NCBI GenBank assembly: GCA_017540945.1
Contig: JAFYAB010000048.1
Span: 1-19,717, forward strand
Source of the DNA: Oscillospiraceae bacterium
Lineage (GTDB): Bacteria; Bacillota_A; Clostridia; Oscillospirales; Oscillospiraceae
Length of the DNA stretch: 19,717 nucleotides
Direction: 5' to 3'
The notes under the pieces were generated by a model, which did not search any database, was not told the origin of the DNA, and saw only the letters and a program-made list of their open reading frames with translations. Positions 12,185 through 19,717 of the stretch are shown here, piece by piece. Each line of letters begins with the position of its first letter. Position 1 is the stretch's first letter. Made by a program: the position numbers and the translations under genes.

Positions 12185-12258
12185 GGGCCGATGCCCACAT
12201 CGGCCCAAATGCAGCGCTTCCCCGGTTAAGGCGGGCCGATGTGGGCATCGCCCCCTAC
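12181..12258. repeat. Double-hairpin repeat, subtype C
   Basis: 26-base arms at 12181-12206 and 12233-12258 match the subtype A arms with one mismatch in the right arm, but the 26-base loop is unrelated. The dxr stop codon is inside the left arm (bases 2-4 of the repeat). The element fills most of the gap to rseP. Confidence 0.88.
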
Positions 12259-12289
12259 GAATTGAACATCCTGAAAGGGATCATGTGAC

Positions 12290-13360
12290 ATGACATTCTT
12301 CTATATTTTATTAGCCATTCTGATTTTCGGCTTCCTGATCTTCATCCACGAGTTCGGCCATTTTCTCACCGCCAAGCTCTGCGGGGTGCGGGTCAATGAG
12401 TTCGCCATCAACATGGGGCCCCGGCTCTTCGGCTGGAAGCGGGGGGAGACCCAATACTCCTTCCGGCTGATCCCCATCGGCGGCTACTGCGCCATGGAGG
12501 GCGAGGACCAGGACACCGGCGACCCCCGCTGCTTTGTCAACGCCGCCTGGTGGAAGAAGCTCATCATCCTCTGCGCCGGCTCCTTTATGAACCTGCTGAC
12601 GGGCTTTGTGGTGATGGCGATCCTCTTTGCCACGGTCTTTGTCATGCAGACCACCGAGATCACCGGCTTCGATCCCGGCAGCGCCCTCTCCGAGCAGGGC
12701 CTCCGGGCGGGCGACGAGATCTGGTCCATCAACGGCCGCCGCACCTATATGCGGGACGACTTCGACCTGCTGGACGGCCGCTTTGACCCCACGGACGTGG
12801 AGCTGGTGGTGGTCCGGGACGGCGAAAAGCTGACGTTTGAGCACTTCAAAATGGAAAAGCGCTCCTTTGACGACGGCCAGGGCGGGCAGGTCCTGCGCTA
12901 TGGCATCTACCTGGGCAGCTTTGAGGAGCCCTCCTTCGGCAGCGTCACCCGCTTCGCGGCGTATCAGTGCGTCGACTTCGCCCGCATGGTCTGGTACGGC
13001 CTCTCCGACCTCTTCACGGGCCGGGCCGGGCTGGACGACATGGGCGGTGTGGTCCGGGTGGTGGACGTGATGGTCCAGTCCGGCGAGGCGGCGAAGACCG
13101 TCTCCAGCGGCATTCTGAACGTGCTCTATCTGGGGGCCTTCATCGCGGTGAACCTGGCGGTGATGAACATGCTCCCCATCCCCGCCCTGGACGGGGGCCG
13201 GGTCTTCTTCCTGCTGATCAACACGGTCTATACCGCCGTCACCGGCAGAAAGGTGGACCCCAAGTACGAGGGTTATATCCACGCCGGCGCCATGATCCTG
13301 CTCCTGGGTCTCATGGCCGTCCTGCTGATCAAGGACGTGCTGCTGATTGTCAGACGATGA
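12290..13360 (+). CDS. rseP: Site-2 protease, RseP family intramembrane zinc metalloprotease
   Basis: The encoded protein has 356 residues. The zinc-binding HEFGH is at 20-24 within the first membrane helix; the conserved GSFMNLLTG region is at about 97-105; a PDZ domain covers about 121-185 (GLRAGDEIWSINGR); the third zinc ligand, Asp301, is in NMLPIPALDGGR (293-304); and further membrane helices lie at about 276-296 and 330-350. Family members cut membrane-anchored anti-sigma factors or leftover signal peptides within the membrane. The place between dxr and ispG is the common one in Bacillota. GAAAGGG precedes ATG 12290. The target substrate cannot be read from the sequence. Confidence 0.95.
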   Translation: MTFFYILLAILIFGFLIFIHEFGHFLTAKLCGVRVNEFAINMGPRLFGWKRGETQYSFRLIPIGGYCAMEGEDQDTGDPRCFVNAAWWKKLIILCAGSFMNLLTGFVVMAILFATVFVMQTTEITGFDPGSALSEQGLRAGDEIWSINGRRTYMRDDFDLLDGRFDPTDVELVVVRDGEKLTFEHFKMEKRSFDDGQGGQVLRYGIYLGSFEEPSFGSVTRFAAYQCVDFARMVWYGLSDLFTGRAGLDDMGGVVRVVDVMVQSGEAAKTVSSGILNVLYLGAFIAVNLAVMNMLPIPALDGGRVFFLLINTVYTAVTGRKVDPKYEGYIHAGAMILLLGLMAVLLIKDVLLIVRR

Positions 13361-13410
13361 TAAGCTTTTTCAACGTGTTTCATATGGCAATTTGAAACAC
13401 ACCACAATTA

Positions 13411-13438
13411 TGCATTCTGCACTTTGCATTTTGCATTC
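13411..13438. repeat. Heptamer array TGCATTC before ispG
   Basis: Four period-7 units follow one another (TGCATTC, TGCACTT, TGCATTT, TGCATTC) immediately before the AAAGAGG site of ispG. The word TTTGCATTTTGCATT is shared with the xdhA-xdhB spacer (4885-4899). Confidence 0.8.
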
Positions 13439-13454
13439 CCAAAGAGGTAGACCT

Positions 13455-14492
13455 ATGACAAGACAGATTCAGGTCGGAAGCGTTCCGATCGGCGGCGGCG
13501 CGCCCGTCTCCATCCAGTCCATGTGCAACACGAAGACCACCGACGTGGAGGGCTCCTTGTCCCAGATCAAGGCCCTGTACACCGCCGGCTGCGAGATCGT
13601 CCGGCTGACGGTTCCGACCCCGGAGGCCGCCGAGGCCTTCGGGCAGATCGCGGCGCGCAGCCCCCTGCCCCTGGTGGCGGACATCCACTTCGACTACCGC
13701 TGCGCCATCGCCGCGGCGGAGCACGGGGCCGCCAAGATCCGCATCAATCCCGGCAACATCGGGGGAGAGGACCGGGTGAAGGCCGTGGTGGACTGCTGCA
13801 AGGCCCATCACATCCCCATCCGCGTGGGCGTCAACGGCGGCAGCCTGGAAAAGGAGCTGCTGGAAAAGTACGGCCACCCCACGCCCGAGGCCCTGGTGGA
13901 ATCCGCCTTCGGCCACATCCGCCTGCTGGAGAAGTACGGCTTCTATGACACCTGCGTGTCCATGAAGTCCTCCAACGTGCCCCTGATGATGGCGGCCTAC
14001 CGGCTCTTTGCCTCCCGGTCCGACTACCCCCTCCACGTGGGCGTCACGGAGACCGGCACCGAGTACATGGGCACGGTCAAGTCCGCCATGGGCATCGGCG
14101 GCCTGCTCTGCCTGGGCATCGGCGACACCATCCGGGTCTCTCTCACCGCCGATCCGGTGAAGGAGGTCACGGCGGCCAAGGCCATCCTCAAGGCCGCGGG
14201 CCTGCGGAAGGACGGGGTCAACATCGTCTCCTGTCCCACCTGCGGCCGGACGCAGATCGATCTGATCGGTCTGGCGAACCGGGTGGAGGAGGCCCTGAAG
14301 GACTGCAAAAAGCCCATCACCGTGGCGGTCATGGGCTGTGTGGTCAACGGTCCCGGCGAGGCCCGGGAGGCAGACGTGGGCGTGGCCGGCGGCGACGGCT
14401 GCGGCGTGCTCTTCGTCAAGGGCGAGCTGAAGGAAAAGCTGCCCTACGACGAGCTCCTGCCGGCCCTGCTCCGATACGTAGACGCCATCTAA
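13455..14492 (+). CDS. ispG: 4-hydroxy-3-methylbut-2-enyl diphosphate synthase
   Basis: The start chosen is ATG 13455 (MTRQIQVGSV), with AAAGAGG upstream; the frame stays open back to 13347, but that part covers the end of rseP and a repeat array. The encoded protein has 345 residues, the normal length of the short bacterial form. IspG reduces methylerythritol cyclodiphosphate to HMBPP in the MEP pathway, using a 4Fe-4S cluster. Cluster ligands Cys260, Cys263 (SCPTCGRT) and Cys295 (MGCVVNGPGEA) are visible, with Glu302 as fourth ligand. The TIM-barrel start (GGGAPVSIQSMCNTKTTD) is also typical. The stop TAA (14490-14492) is the start of a long repeat block that separates it from polC. Confidence 0.97.
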   Translation: MTRQIQVGSVPIGGGAPVSIQSMCNTKTTDVEGSLSQIKALYTAGCEIVRLTVPTPEAAEAFGQIAARSPLPLVADIHFDYRCAIAAAEHGAAKIRINPGNIGGEDRVKAVVDCCKAHHIPIRVGVNGGSLEKELLEKYGHPTPEALVESAFGHIRLLEKYGFYDTCVSMKSSNVPLMMAAYRLFASRSDYPLHVGVTETGTEYMGTVKSAMGIGGLLCLGIGDTIRVSLTADPVKEVTAAKAILKAAGLRKDGVNIVSCPTCGRTQIDLIGLANRVEEALKDCKKPITVAVMGCVVNGPGEAREADVGVAGGDGCGVLFVKGELKEKLPYDELLPALLRYVDAI

Positions 14493-14590
14493 GTAAGTAA
14501 TAAGTAACAAGTAATAAGGAATAAGTATCCATGTCGATTCGTATACCTGTTATTTTTTACCTATTACTTCTTACTTATTACCTATTACGT
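14490..14590. repeat. AT-rich heptamer block 1 after ispG
   Basis: TAATAAG, TAACAAG, TAATAAG and GAATAAG units lead into a core holding GTATCCATGTCGATTCGTAT, then come back as reverse-complement words (CTATTAC, TTCTTAC, TTATTAC, CTATTAC). The block is therefore an imperfect long inverted repeat as well as a period-7 array. The ispG stop codon is at its first bases. Confidence 0.85.
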
Positions 14591-14711
14591 AATTGTTCAG
14601 TCGCCCGTAGGGGCCGATGCCTACATCGGCCCTACCTACCGATTTTTGCCTGCAAGCGAGGGCGGATGTGGGCATCCGCCCCTACGACGAAGGGGGCTAC
14701 TGAATAGATAC
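14591..14711. repeat. Double-hairpin repeat, subtype B copy 2
   Basis: This 121-base copy appears identical to the one at 14834-14954 and nearly identical to 10850-10970. Copies 2 and 3 are 243 bases apart, with an AT-rich heptamer block between them, so block plus hairpin form a tandem composite unit. Confidence 0.92.
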
Positions 14712-14833
14712 ATAATAAGTAACAAGTAATAAGGAATAAGTTTCCATGTTGATTCGTATACCTGTTATTTTTTACCTATTACTTCTTACTTCTTACTTAT
14801 TACCTATTACTTATTACTTATTACTTTTTCATT
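14712..14833. repeat. AT-rich heptamer block 2
   Basis: Same layout as block 1, with small changes (TTTCCATGTTGATT in the core) and extra TTACTTC/TTATTAC units at the right end, making it about 20 bases longer. No gene or clear promoter is visible in it. Confidence 0.85.
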
Positions 14834-14954
14834 AATTGTTCAGTCGCCCGTAGGGGCCGATGCCTACATCGGCCCTACCTACCGATTTTTGCCTGCAAGC
14901 GAGGGCGGATGTGGGCATCCGCCCCTACGACGAAGGGGGCTACTGAATAGATAC
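14834..14954. repeat. Double-hairpin repeat, subtype B copy 3
   Basis: This is the third 121-base subtype B copy, the second member of the tandem composite before polC. Confidence 0.92.
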
Positions 14955-15065
14955 GTAATAAGTAACAAGTAATAAGGAATAAGTATCCATGTCGATTCGT
15001 ATACCTGTTGTTTTTTACCTATTACTTCTTACTTATTACCTATTACTTATTACTTCTTCATTAAT
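14955..15065. repeat. AT-rich heptamer block 3, ending at polC
   Basis: Third copy of the AT-rich block. It ends six bases before the polC start codon and replaces the place where a ribosome binding site would be; the last bases read TTCATTAATATAACG. The whole gap 14493-15071 (579 bases) is made of these repeats, with no gene in it. Confidence 0.85.
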
Positions 15066-15071
15066 ATAACG

Positions 15072-18000
15072 ATGAACGATAACGTTTCGCTGCTGACCCT
15101 CTTCCCCGGGCTGGAGCTGGGGGAGGAGGCTGACGCGCTGTTACAACAGAATACGGTGGAAAAGGTCGATCTCCGCGTCAAGGAGCGGGAGGTCTCTGTT
15201 GTCGTGCGCAGCGCGGTCTGGCTGCCCCTGCCACTGCAGGCCCGGGCGGAGCAGGCGATCCGGGAGTGCTTCGAGCTCCGGGCCGTCCGGCTGGAGCCCC
15301 GCTATGATCCGGCCCTGCTGCCGGAGATGGATCCCGCCGATCTGACGGGTCTGCTGGCGGGCTTTTACCCTCCCGCGCCCGCCATGCTGGCGGGCTGCCG
15401 CTGGGAAACGGAGGGAAGCACCATCCACGTCCACCTGCGGGGCAACGGACTGTCGGAGCTGAAGCCCCATCTGTATCGGGCGGAGGGGTGGCTTTCGGAA
15501 TGCTTCGGCACGCCGGTTCACATTGAGCTTCACGCAGGGAAGGAGCTGAGCGCCGAGGAGCTCTTCGCCGAGACGAAGCGCATCCGGGAGGAGGCCATGG
15601 AGAGCATCCCCGCGCCGACGCTGCAGGCCGCCGGGACAAGCGCTCCGGCCAAGGCCCGGGACCAGGCGCCGGATATGATCTTCGGCAAGCCCTTCTTCCA
15701 GGAGCCCGTTCCCATGAGCCAGCTGAACGCGGACATGTTCAAGGTCTGCGTGGAGGGCGAGGTTTTCGCCGTCAACCACAAGGAGCTGTCCAAGGCCAAG
15801 GCCTGGGTGGTCAGCTTCTACATGACGGACCACACGGGCTCCGTCTGCATCAATCAGTACATGGAGCAGGCCAAGGCCAAGCCGATTCTCGACGCCATCC
15901 ACGGGCCCAACCCCAAAAAGCACAAGCCCGGCTCCTATATCCGGGTCTTCGGCAAGGTCACCGTCAGCCGCTACGACAACGAGCTGGTGATCCAGCCCTA
16001 TTCCATCAAGGAAGTCCCCCGGCCCGTCCGGCGGGACACGGCCCCGGAAAAGCGGGTGGAGCTGCACCTGCATACGAAGATGTCCGCCATGGACGCCCTC
16101 ACCGACACCGCCGAGGCCATCGCCCAGGCGGCGAAATGGGGCCACCGGGCCGTGGCCGTCACGGACCACGGCGTGACCCATTCCTTCACCGACGCCCTGG
16201 CCAACGCCAAGACCAAGGTGGCCGGGACCGACGAGCCCATCAAGATCCTCTACGGCTGCGAGGGCTATTTCATCAACGACATGGACACGGACGCCGCGCC
16301 GGAGCGGGCCAGAAGCTTCCGGACCTGCGTTTTCGGCGAGGGCGACGCCCCGTTGAACGGGGAGTTCGTGGCCTTCGACGTGGAGGCCACCGGCCTGTCG
16401 CCGGAGCGGGACCGGCTCATCGAGATCGGCGCCGCCCGGATGCGGGGGGACCAGGTGCTGGAGAAGTTCAACAGCTTTGTGGATCCCCAGCGCCTGCTGC
16501 CCGACGAGATCGTGGAGCTCACCGGCATCACGGATCAGATGCTGGAGGGGGCCCCCTCGGAGCGGGAGGCCGTGGAGAGCTTCCTGGCCTTCTGCGGGGA
16601 TCTGCCCCTGGCGGCCCACAACGCCAACTATGATCTGAGCATGCTGAAGGCGGCCTGCCGCCGCCTGGGCCTGCCCTTCAACCCCACCTGCGTGGACACC
16701 CTGGGCCTGGCCTGGGACCTGCTGCCCCAGTTCACCAAGCGCAAGCTGGACGTGTTGGCGGAGTACTTCGAGCTGCCGGACTTCGCCCACCACCGGGCCA
16801 CCGACGACGCCGTTACCTGCGGTCTGCTCTACGACCGCTTCGCCAAAATGCTGCTGGACCGGGGCGTGGACCGGCTCCGGGCCGTGAACCACGCGGCGGG
16901 GACCCTGGATTTCGGCTCCCGCCCCACCCCCAAGGACCAGCGCATCGGCCATATCCTCCTCTTTGCCAAGAATTCCCTGGGCCTGCGGAACCTCTACCGC
17001 CTGGTCTCCTACTCCAACCTCTACTACTTCCATACCCGCCGGGGCGGCAGCGGGGCCCCGGTGATCCCCAAATCCGAGCTCAGCCGCTGGCGGGAGGGCC
17101 TGATCGTGGGCTCCGCCTGCGAGGCGGGGGAGCTCTTCTCCGCCATCGTGGCGAAAAAGCCCTGGGAGGAGCTGAAACGCATCGCTTCTTTCTACGACTT
17201 CCTGGAGGTCCAGCCCCTGGCCAACAACCGCTTCCTGCTGCAAAACGGCATGGCCCAGTCCGAGGAGGAGCTGAAGGACTTCAACCGCACGGTGGTCCGC
17301 CTGGGCGAGGCCCTGGACAAGCCCGTCTGCGCCACCGGCGACGTCCATTTCCTGAACCCGGAGGACGAGATTTTCCGCCACATTCTCCTGGCCTCCAAGG
17401 GCTTTGACGACTGCGACCGGCCCAACCCCCTCTACTTCCGCACCACCGACGAGATGCTGGCGGAGTTCTCCTATCTGGGCCGGGAAAAGGCATACGAGAT
17501 CGTGGTGAAGAATACCAACCTGATCGCCGACATGTGCGACTGGGTCCGCCCCCTGCCCCACAATCTCTACGCCCCCAAGATTGAAAACTCCGTGGAGGAG
17601 CTGAAATCCCTGGTCTACGGCAAGCTGCGCAGGCTCTACGGCGAAAACCCGCCGGAGCTGATCACCAAGCGGGTGGAGACCGAGCTGGGGGACATCATCA
17701 ACTGCCACTACGACGTGATCTACATTTCCGCCCAGAAGCTGGTGCAGAATTCCCTGGAGCACGGCTATCTGGTGGGCTCCCGGGGCTCCGTGGGCTCCTC
17801 CCTGGTGGCCTTTCTGTCCGGCATCACCGAGGTCAACTCCCTGCCGCCCCACTACCGCTGCCCCAATCCGGACTGCAAGTACACCAGCTTTGAGGTCCCG
17901 GCGGACTGCAAATGCGGCGCGGACCTGCCGGACGCGGTCTGCCCGAAATGCGGGACGAGATTCGAGAAGGACGGCTTCGCCATCCCCTTTGAGACCTTCC

Positions 18001-19457
18001 TGGGCTTCGGCGGCGACAAGGTCCCCGACATCGACCTGAACTTCTCCGGCGAGTACCAGGCCAAGGCCCACGCCTACTGCGTGGAGATGTTCGGCAAGTC
18101 CCACGTCTTCCGGGCCGGCACCATCGGCGACGTGGCGGAGAAGACCGCCTTCGGCTATGTGAAGAAGTACCTCTCCGAGCGGGAGCGGAAGGCCAGCCGC
18201 GCCGAGGAGACCCGCCTGGCGGCGGGCTGCGTGGGGGTCAAGCGCACCTCCGGCCAGCACCCGGGCGGCCTGGTGGTCATCCCCCAGGAGAACCAGATCT
18301 GGGACTTCTGCCCGGTCCAGCACCCGGCGGACGACCACGAATCCGAGTGGATCACCACTCACTACGACTATCACCCCATGGAGGAGAACCTGCTGAAGCT
18401 GGACATGCTGGGCCACGACGACCCCACCATGATCCGCATGCTCCAGGATATGACCGGGGTGGACCCCCAAACGATCCCCCTGGACGACAAGGATACCATG
18501 TCCATCTTCACATCCTCGAGGATCCTGGGCTACGAGAACGATCCGATCTTGGGGGAGACCGGGGCCGTGGGCATCCCCGAGTTCGGCACCGGCTTCACCC
18601 GGGGCATGCTGAAGGAGACCCAGCCCACCCAGTTCGACGTGCTGATCCGGCTCTCCGGCTTTTCCCACGGCACCGACGTGTGGCTGGGCAACGCCCGGGA
18701 TCTGATCCTCTCCAAGACCGCCTCCGTCTCCCAGGCCATCGGCTGCCGGGACGACATCATGAACTACCTGATCTCCTGCGGCATGCCGGAGAAGCGCTCC
18801 TTCAAGATCATGGAGGCGGTCCGAAAGGGGAGAGGCCTCCCCGAGGGCGCCGAGGAGGAGATGATCGCCGCGGGGGTCCCCGCCTGGTACATCGGCTCCT
18901 GCAAGAAGATCAAGTATCTCTTCCCCAAGGCCCACGCGGCGGCCTACGTCATGATGGCCTTCCGCATCGCCTGGTTCAAGGTCCACGAGCCCCTGGCCTT
19001 CTACGCGGCCTACTTCTACCGCCGCAGCCAGAAGGGCGGCTTCGACGCAGCCCTGATGTGCAAGGGCAAGGAGGAGTGCCTGGCGGCCATCGAAGGCCTG
19101 CAAAAGCTGGAGAACCGCTCGGACAAGGACGATCAGCTGCTGACCACCCTGGAGGTGGTCTACGAGTTCTACCTCCGGGGCTTCGGCTTCCTGCCGGTGT
19201 CGGTCTACGAGTCCGACGCCCTGAAATTCCTCCCCAGAGACGGGAAGCTCCTGCCGCCCTTCGTGGCCATCTCCGGCCTGGGCGAGAACGCGGCGAAGGA
19301 CATCGCCGAGGGCCGCCGGGGCAAGACCTTCATCTCCATCGAGGAATTCGCCGCCGCCTGCCCCAAGGTCTCCCAAACCCATATCGAAACGCTGCGAGCG
19401 GCAGGCGCCTTCGGGTCGCTGCCGATGACCAGCCAGGTGAGTATGTTTGAGCTGTAG
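15072..19457 (+). CDS. polC: DNA polymerase III alpha subunit, PolC type
   Basis: The encoded protein has 1461 residues (B. subtilis PolC about 1437). It is the main replicative polymerase of Bacillota, with a built-in proofreading exonuclease. Domains: N-terminal region 1-200; OB fold about 222-316; PHP domain about 328-400 and 610-815, split by the DEDDh exonuclease at about 432-598 (DVEATG with Asp436 and Glu438, NANYD with Asp521, His574 and Asp579). The polymerase core has GSRGSVGSS (902-910), a four-Cys zinc site (Cys930, Cys935, Cys957, Cys960, with Cys946 and Cys948 nearby), catalytic Asp986 and Asp988 (PDIDLNF), and PKAHAAAYVMMAFRIAWFK (1285-1303). The C-terminal QVSMF (1455-1459) fits the beta-clamp motif. 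No Shine-Dalgarno is visible before ATG 15072. The protein appears intact. Confidence 0.98.
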   Translation: MNDNVSLLTLFPGLELGEEADALLQQNTVEKVDLRVKEREVSVVVRSAVWLPLPLQARAEQAIRECFELRAVRLEPRYDPALLPEMDPADLTGLLAGFYPPAPAMLAGCRWETEGSTIHVHLRGNGLSELKPHLYRAEGWLSECFGTPVHIELHAGKELSAEELFAETKRIREEAMESIPAPTLQAAGTSAPAKARDQAPDMIFGKPFFQEPVPMSQLNADMFKVCVEGEVFAVNHKELSKAKAWVVSFYMTDHTGSVCINQYMEQAKAKPILDAIHGPNPKKHKPGSYIRVFGKVTVSRYDNELVIQPYSIKEVPRPVRRDTAPEKRVELHLHTKMSAMDALTDTAEAIAQAAKWGHRAVAVTDHGVTHSFTDALANAKTKVAGTDEPIKILYGCEGYFINDMDTDAAPERARSFRTCVFGEGDAPLNGEFVAFDVEATGLSPERDRLIEIGAARMRGDQVLEKFNSFVDPQRLLPDEIVELTGITDQMLEGAPSEREAVESFLAFCGDLPLAAHNANYDLSMLKAACRRLGLPFNPTCVDTLGLAWDLLPQFTKRKLDVLAEYFELPDFAHHRATDDAVTCGLLYDRFAKMLLDRGVDRLRAVNHAAGTLDFGSRPTPKDQRIGHILLFAKNSLGLRNLYRLVSYSNLYYFHTRRGGSGAPVIPKSELSRWREGLIVGSACEAGELFSAIVAKKPWEELKRIASFYDFLEVQPLANNRFLLQNGMAQSEEELKDFNRTVVRLGEALDKPVCATGDVHFLNPEDEIFRHILLASKGFDDCDRPNPLYFRTTDEMLAEFSYLGREKAYEIVVKNTNLIADMCDWVRPLPHNLYAPKIENSVEELKSLVYGKLRRLYGENPPELITKRVETELGDIINCHYDVIYISAQKLVQNSLEHGYLVGSRGSVGSSLVAFLSGITEVNSLPPHYRCPNPDCKYTSFEVPADCKCGADLPDAVCPKCGTRFEKDGFAIPFETFLGFGGDKVPDIDLNFSGEYQAKAHAYCVEMFGKSHVFRAGTIGDVAEKTAFGYVKKYLSERERKASRAEETRLAAGCVGVKRTSGQHPGGLVVIPQENQIWDFCPVQHPADDHESEWITTHYDYHPMEENLLKLDMLGHDDPTMIRMLQDMTGVDPQTIPLDDKDTMSIFTSSRILGYENDPILGETGAVGIPEFGTGFTRGMLKETQPTQFDVLIRLSGFSHGTDVWLGNARDLILSKTASVSQAIGCRDDIMNYLISCGMPEKRSFKIMEAVRKGRGLPEGAEEEMIAAGVPAWYIGSCKKIKYLFPKAHAAAYVMMAFRIAWFKVHEPLAFYAAYFYRRSQKGGFDAALMCKGKEECLAAIEGLQKLENRSDKDDQLLTTLEVVYEFYLRGFGFLPVSVYESDALKFLPRDGKLLPPFVAISGLGENAAKDIAEGRRGKTFISIEEFAAACPKVSQTHIETLRAAGAFGSLPMTSQVSMFEL

Positions 19458-19569
19458 GGGCATTTTGAGGCCTATTGCCTGATCCCTGGGACCTCGAAAC
19501 CCACCCCGCTTATTCCGATGCAAATCCTATTCTGAAAAGATAAAACTACATAACGAAAGGGTGACCAAT

Positions 19570-19717
19570 ATGCAAGAACTGGAACAGCAATTTCACATCC
19601 ACTGCGTCGAGGGGGACGTGGGCCGCTATGTGATCCTGCCCGGCGACCCGGGCCGCTGCGCGTCCATTGCCGCCCTCTTTGACGACGCCCATCACGTGGG
19701 CCAGAACCGGGAGTACA
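19570..19717 (+). CDS. udp: Uridine phosphorylase, N-terminal part (cut by window edge)
   Basis: 49 codons are visible before the right edge. ATG 19570 follows a GAAAGGG site. The reading [20 protein letters not shown] leads into [10 protein letters not shown] (about residues 21-30), the GDPGR phosphate-binding loop of the PNP/UDP phosphorylase family, and then into NREY (46-49), also conserved in uridine phosphorylases. The H-I-H/Q-C start is typical of Udp rather than DeoD, so uridine is the likely substrate: phosphorolysis to uracil and ribose-1-phosphate. It starts 112 bases after polC and may have its own promoter in the AT-richer gap, although none is convincing. It fits the salvage theme set by deoC. 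Confidence 0.85.
   Translation, partial: MQELEQQFHIHCVEGDVGRYVILPGDPGRCASIAALFDDAHHVGQNREY

Noticed and set aside
11512..13395. Plus-strand alternative frames inside dxr and rseP
   Set aside because: They are off-frame readings with Arg/Pro/Gly-rich translations, typical shadows in GC-rich genes.
13347..13454. Upstream extension of ispG to the first start in the frame
   Set aside because: It would overlap the end of rseP and translate the TGCATTC array; ATG 13455 has a ribosome binding site and matches the family N-terminus.
14490..15071. CRISPR-like array before polC
   Set aside because: Only two long repeats, and the sequence between the hairpins is itself repeated, with inverted heptamer words. 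There are no unique spacers and no cas genes.
15141..19523. 1460-codon minus-strand open frame opposite polC
   Set aside because: It mirrors the polC frame for the same reason. PolC has every expected motif in order and this frame has none.
19458..19569. Terminator after polC
   Set aside because: Only short pairings (AGGC with GCCT, GAGG with CCTC) and no T-run; not enough to call.
1..19717. tRNA, rRNA, integrase or transposase genes
   Set aside because: No cloverleaf-like, ribosomal RNA-like or recombinase/transposase motif was seen on either strand; the repeats have no encoded mobility gene inside this window.

Overview
The window looks like a chromosomal segment of a Clostridia-class Bacillota, probably a GC-rich gut anaerobe of the Oscillospiraceae type. 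The evidence is a PolC-type replicative polymerase, a cdsA-dxr-rseP-ispG-polC gene order, AGGAGG-like ribosome binding sites, and a PadR regulator next to a DUF6120-like membrane protein. The genus assignment is inference.

Positions 1-3320 are clearly AT-richer than the rest and look like an accessory island. The left edge holds short minus-strand open frames that look broken. Next is a minus-strand operon of a PadR regulator, a DUF6120-like membrane protein and a small exported protein, closed by a long hairpin. A strong plus-strand promoter diverges from it toward a frameshifted exported peptide gene and a lipoprotein, closed by a terminator. No function is known for this export module.

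Positions 3390-8109 hold a purine-hydroxylase locus. xdhA, xdhB and xdhC (minus strand) encode the molybdopterin, FAD and 2Fe-2S subunits of a xanthine-dehydrogenase-type enzyme. A divergent mocA-like gene would supply the cytosine dinucleotide form of the cofactor. Both start regions have good promoters. deoC and tpiA follow on the plus strand; DeoC makes glyceraldehyde-3-phosphate and TpiA interconverts it. A uridine phosphorylase gene begins at the right edge, so nucleoside and purine salvage is a theme.

Positions 9923-19457 hold cdsA, dxr, rseP, ispG and polC on the plus strand: phospholipid precursor synthesis, two MEP-pathway isoprenoid enzymes, a site-2 protease and the main DNA polymerase.

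The most unusual feature is between the genes. At least six copies of a GC-rich double-hairpin element (three subtypes), several period-7 tandem arrays (TAATAAG, TGCATTT and GATTCAC words) and a two-hairpin element fill nearly every gap in the GC-rich part. Several begin exactly at a gene's stop codon. One pair of copies has its central loop inverted, and one subtype has compensatory changes that favour two small hairpins over one long stem. A 579-base block of these repeats lies directly before polC, which has no visible Shine-Dalgarno sequence.
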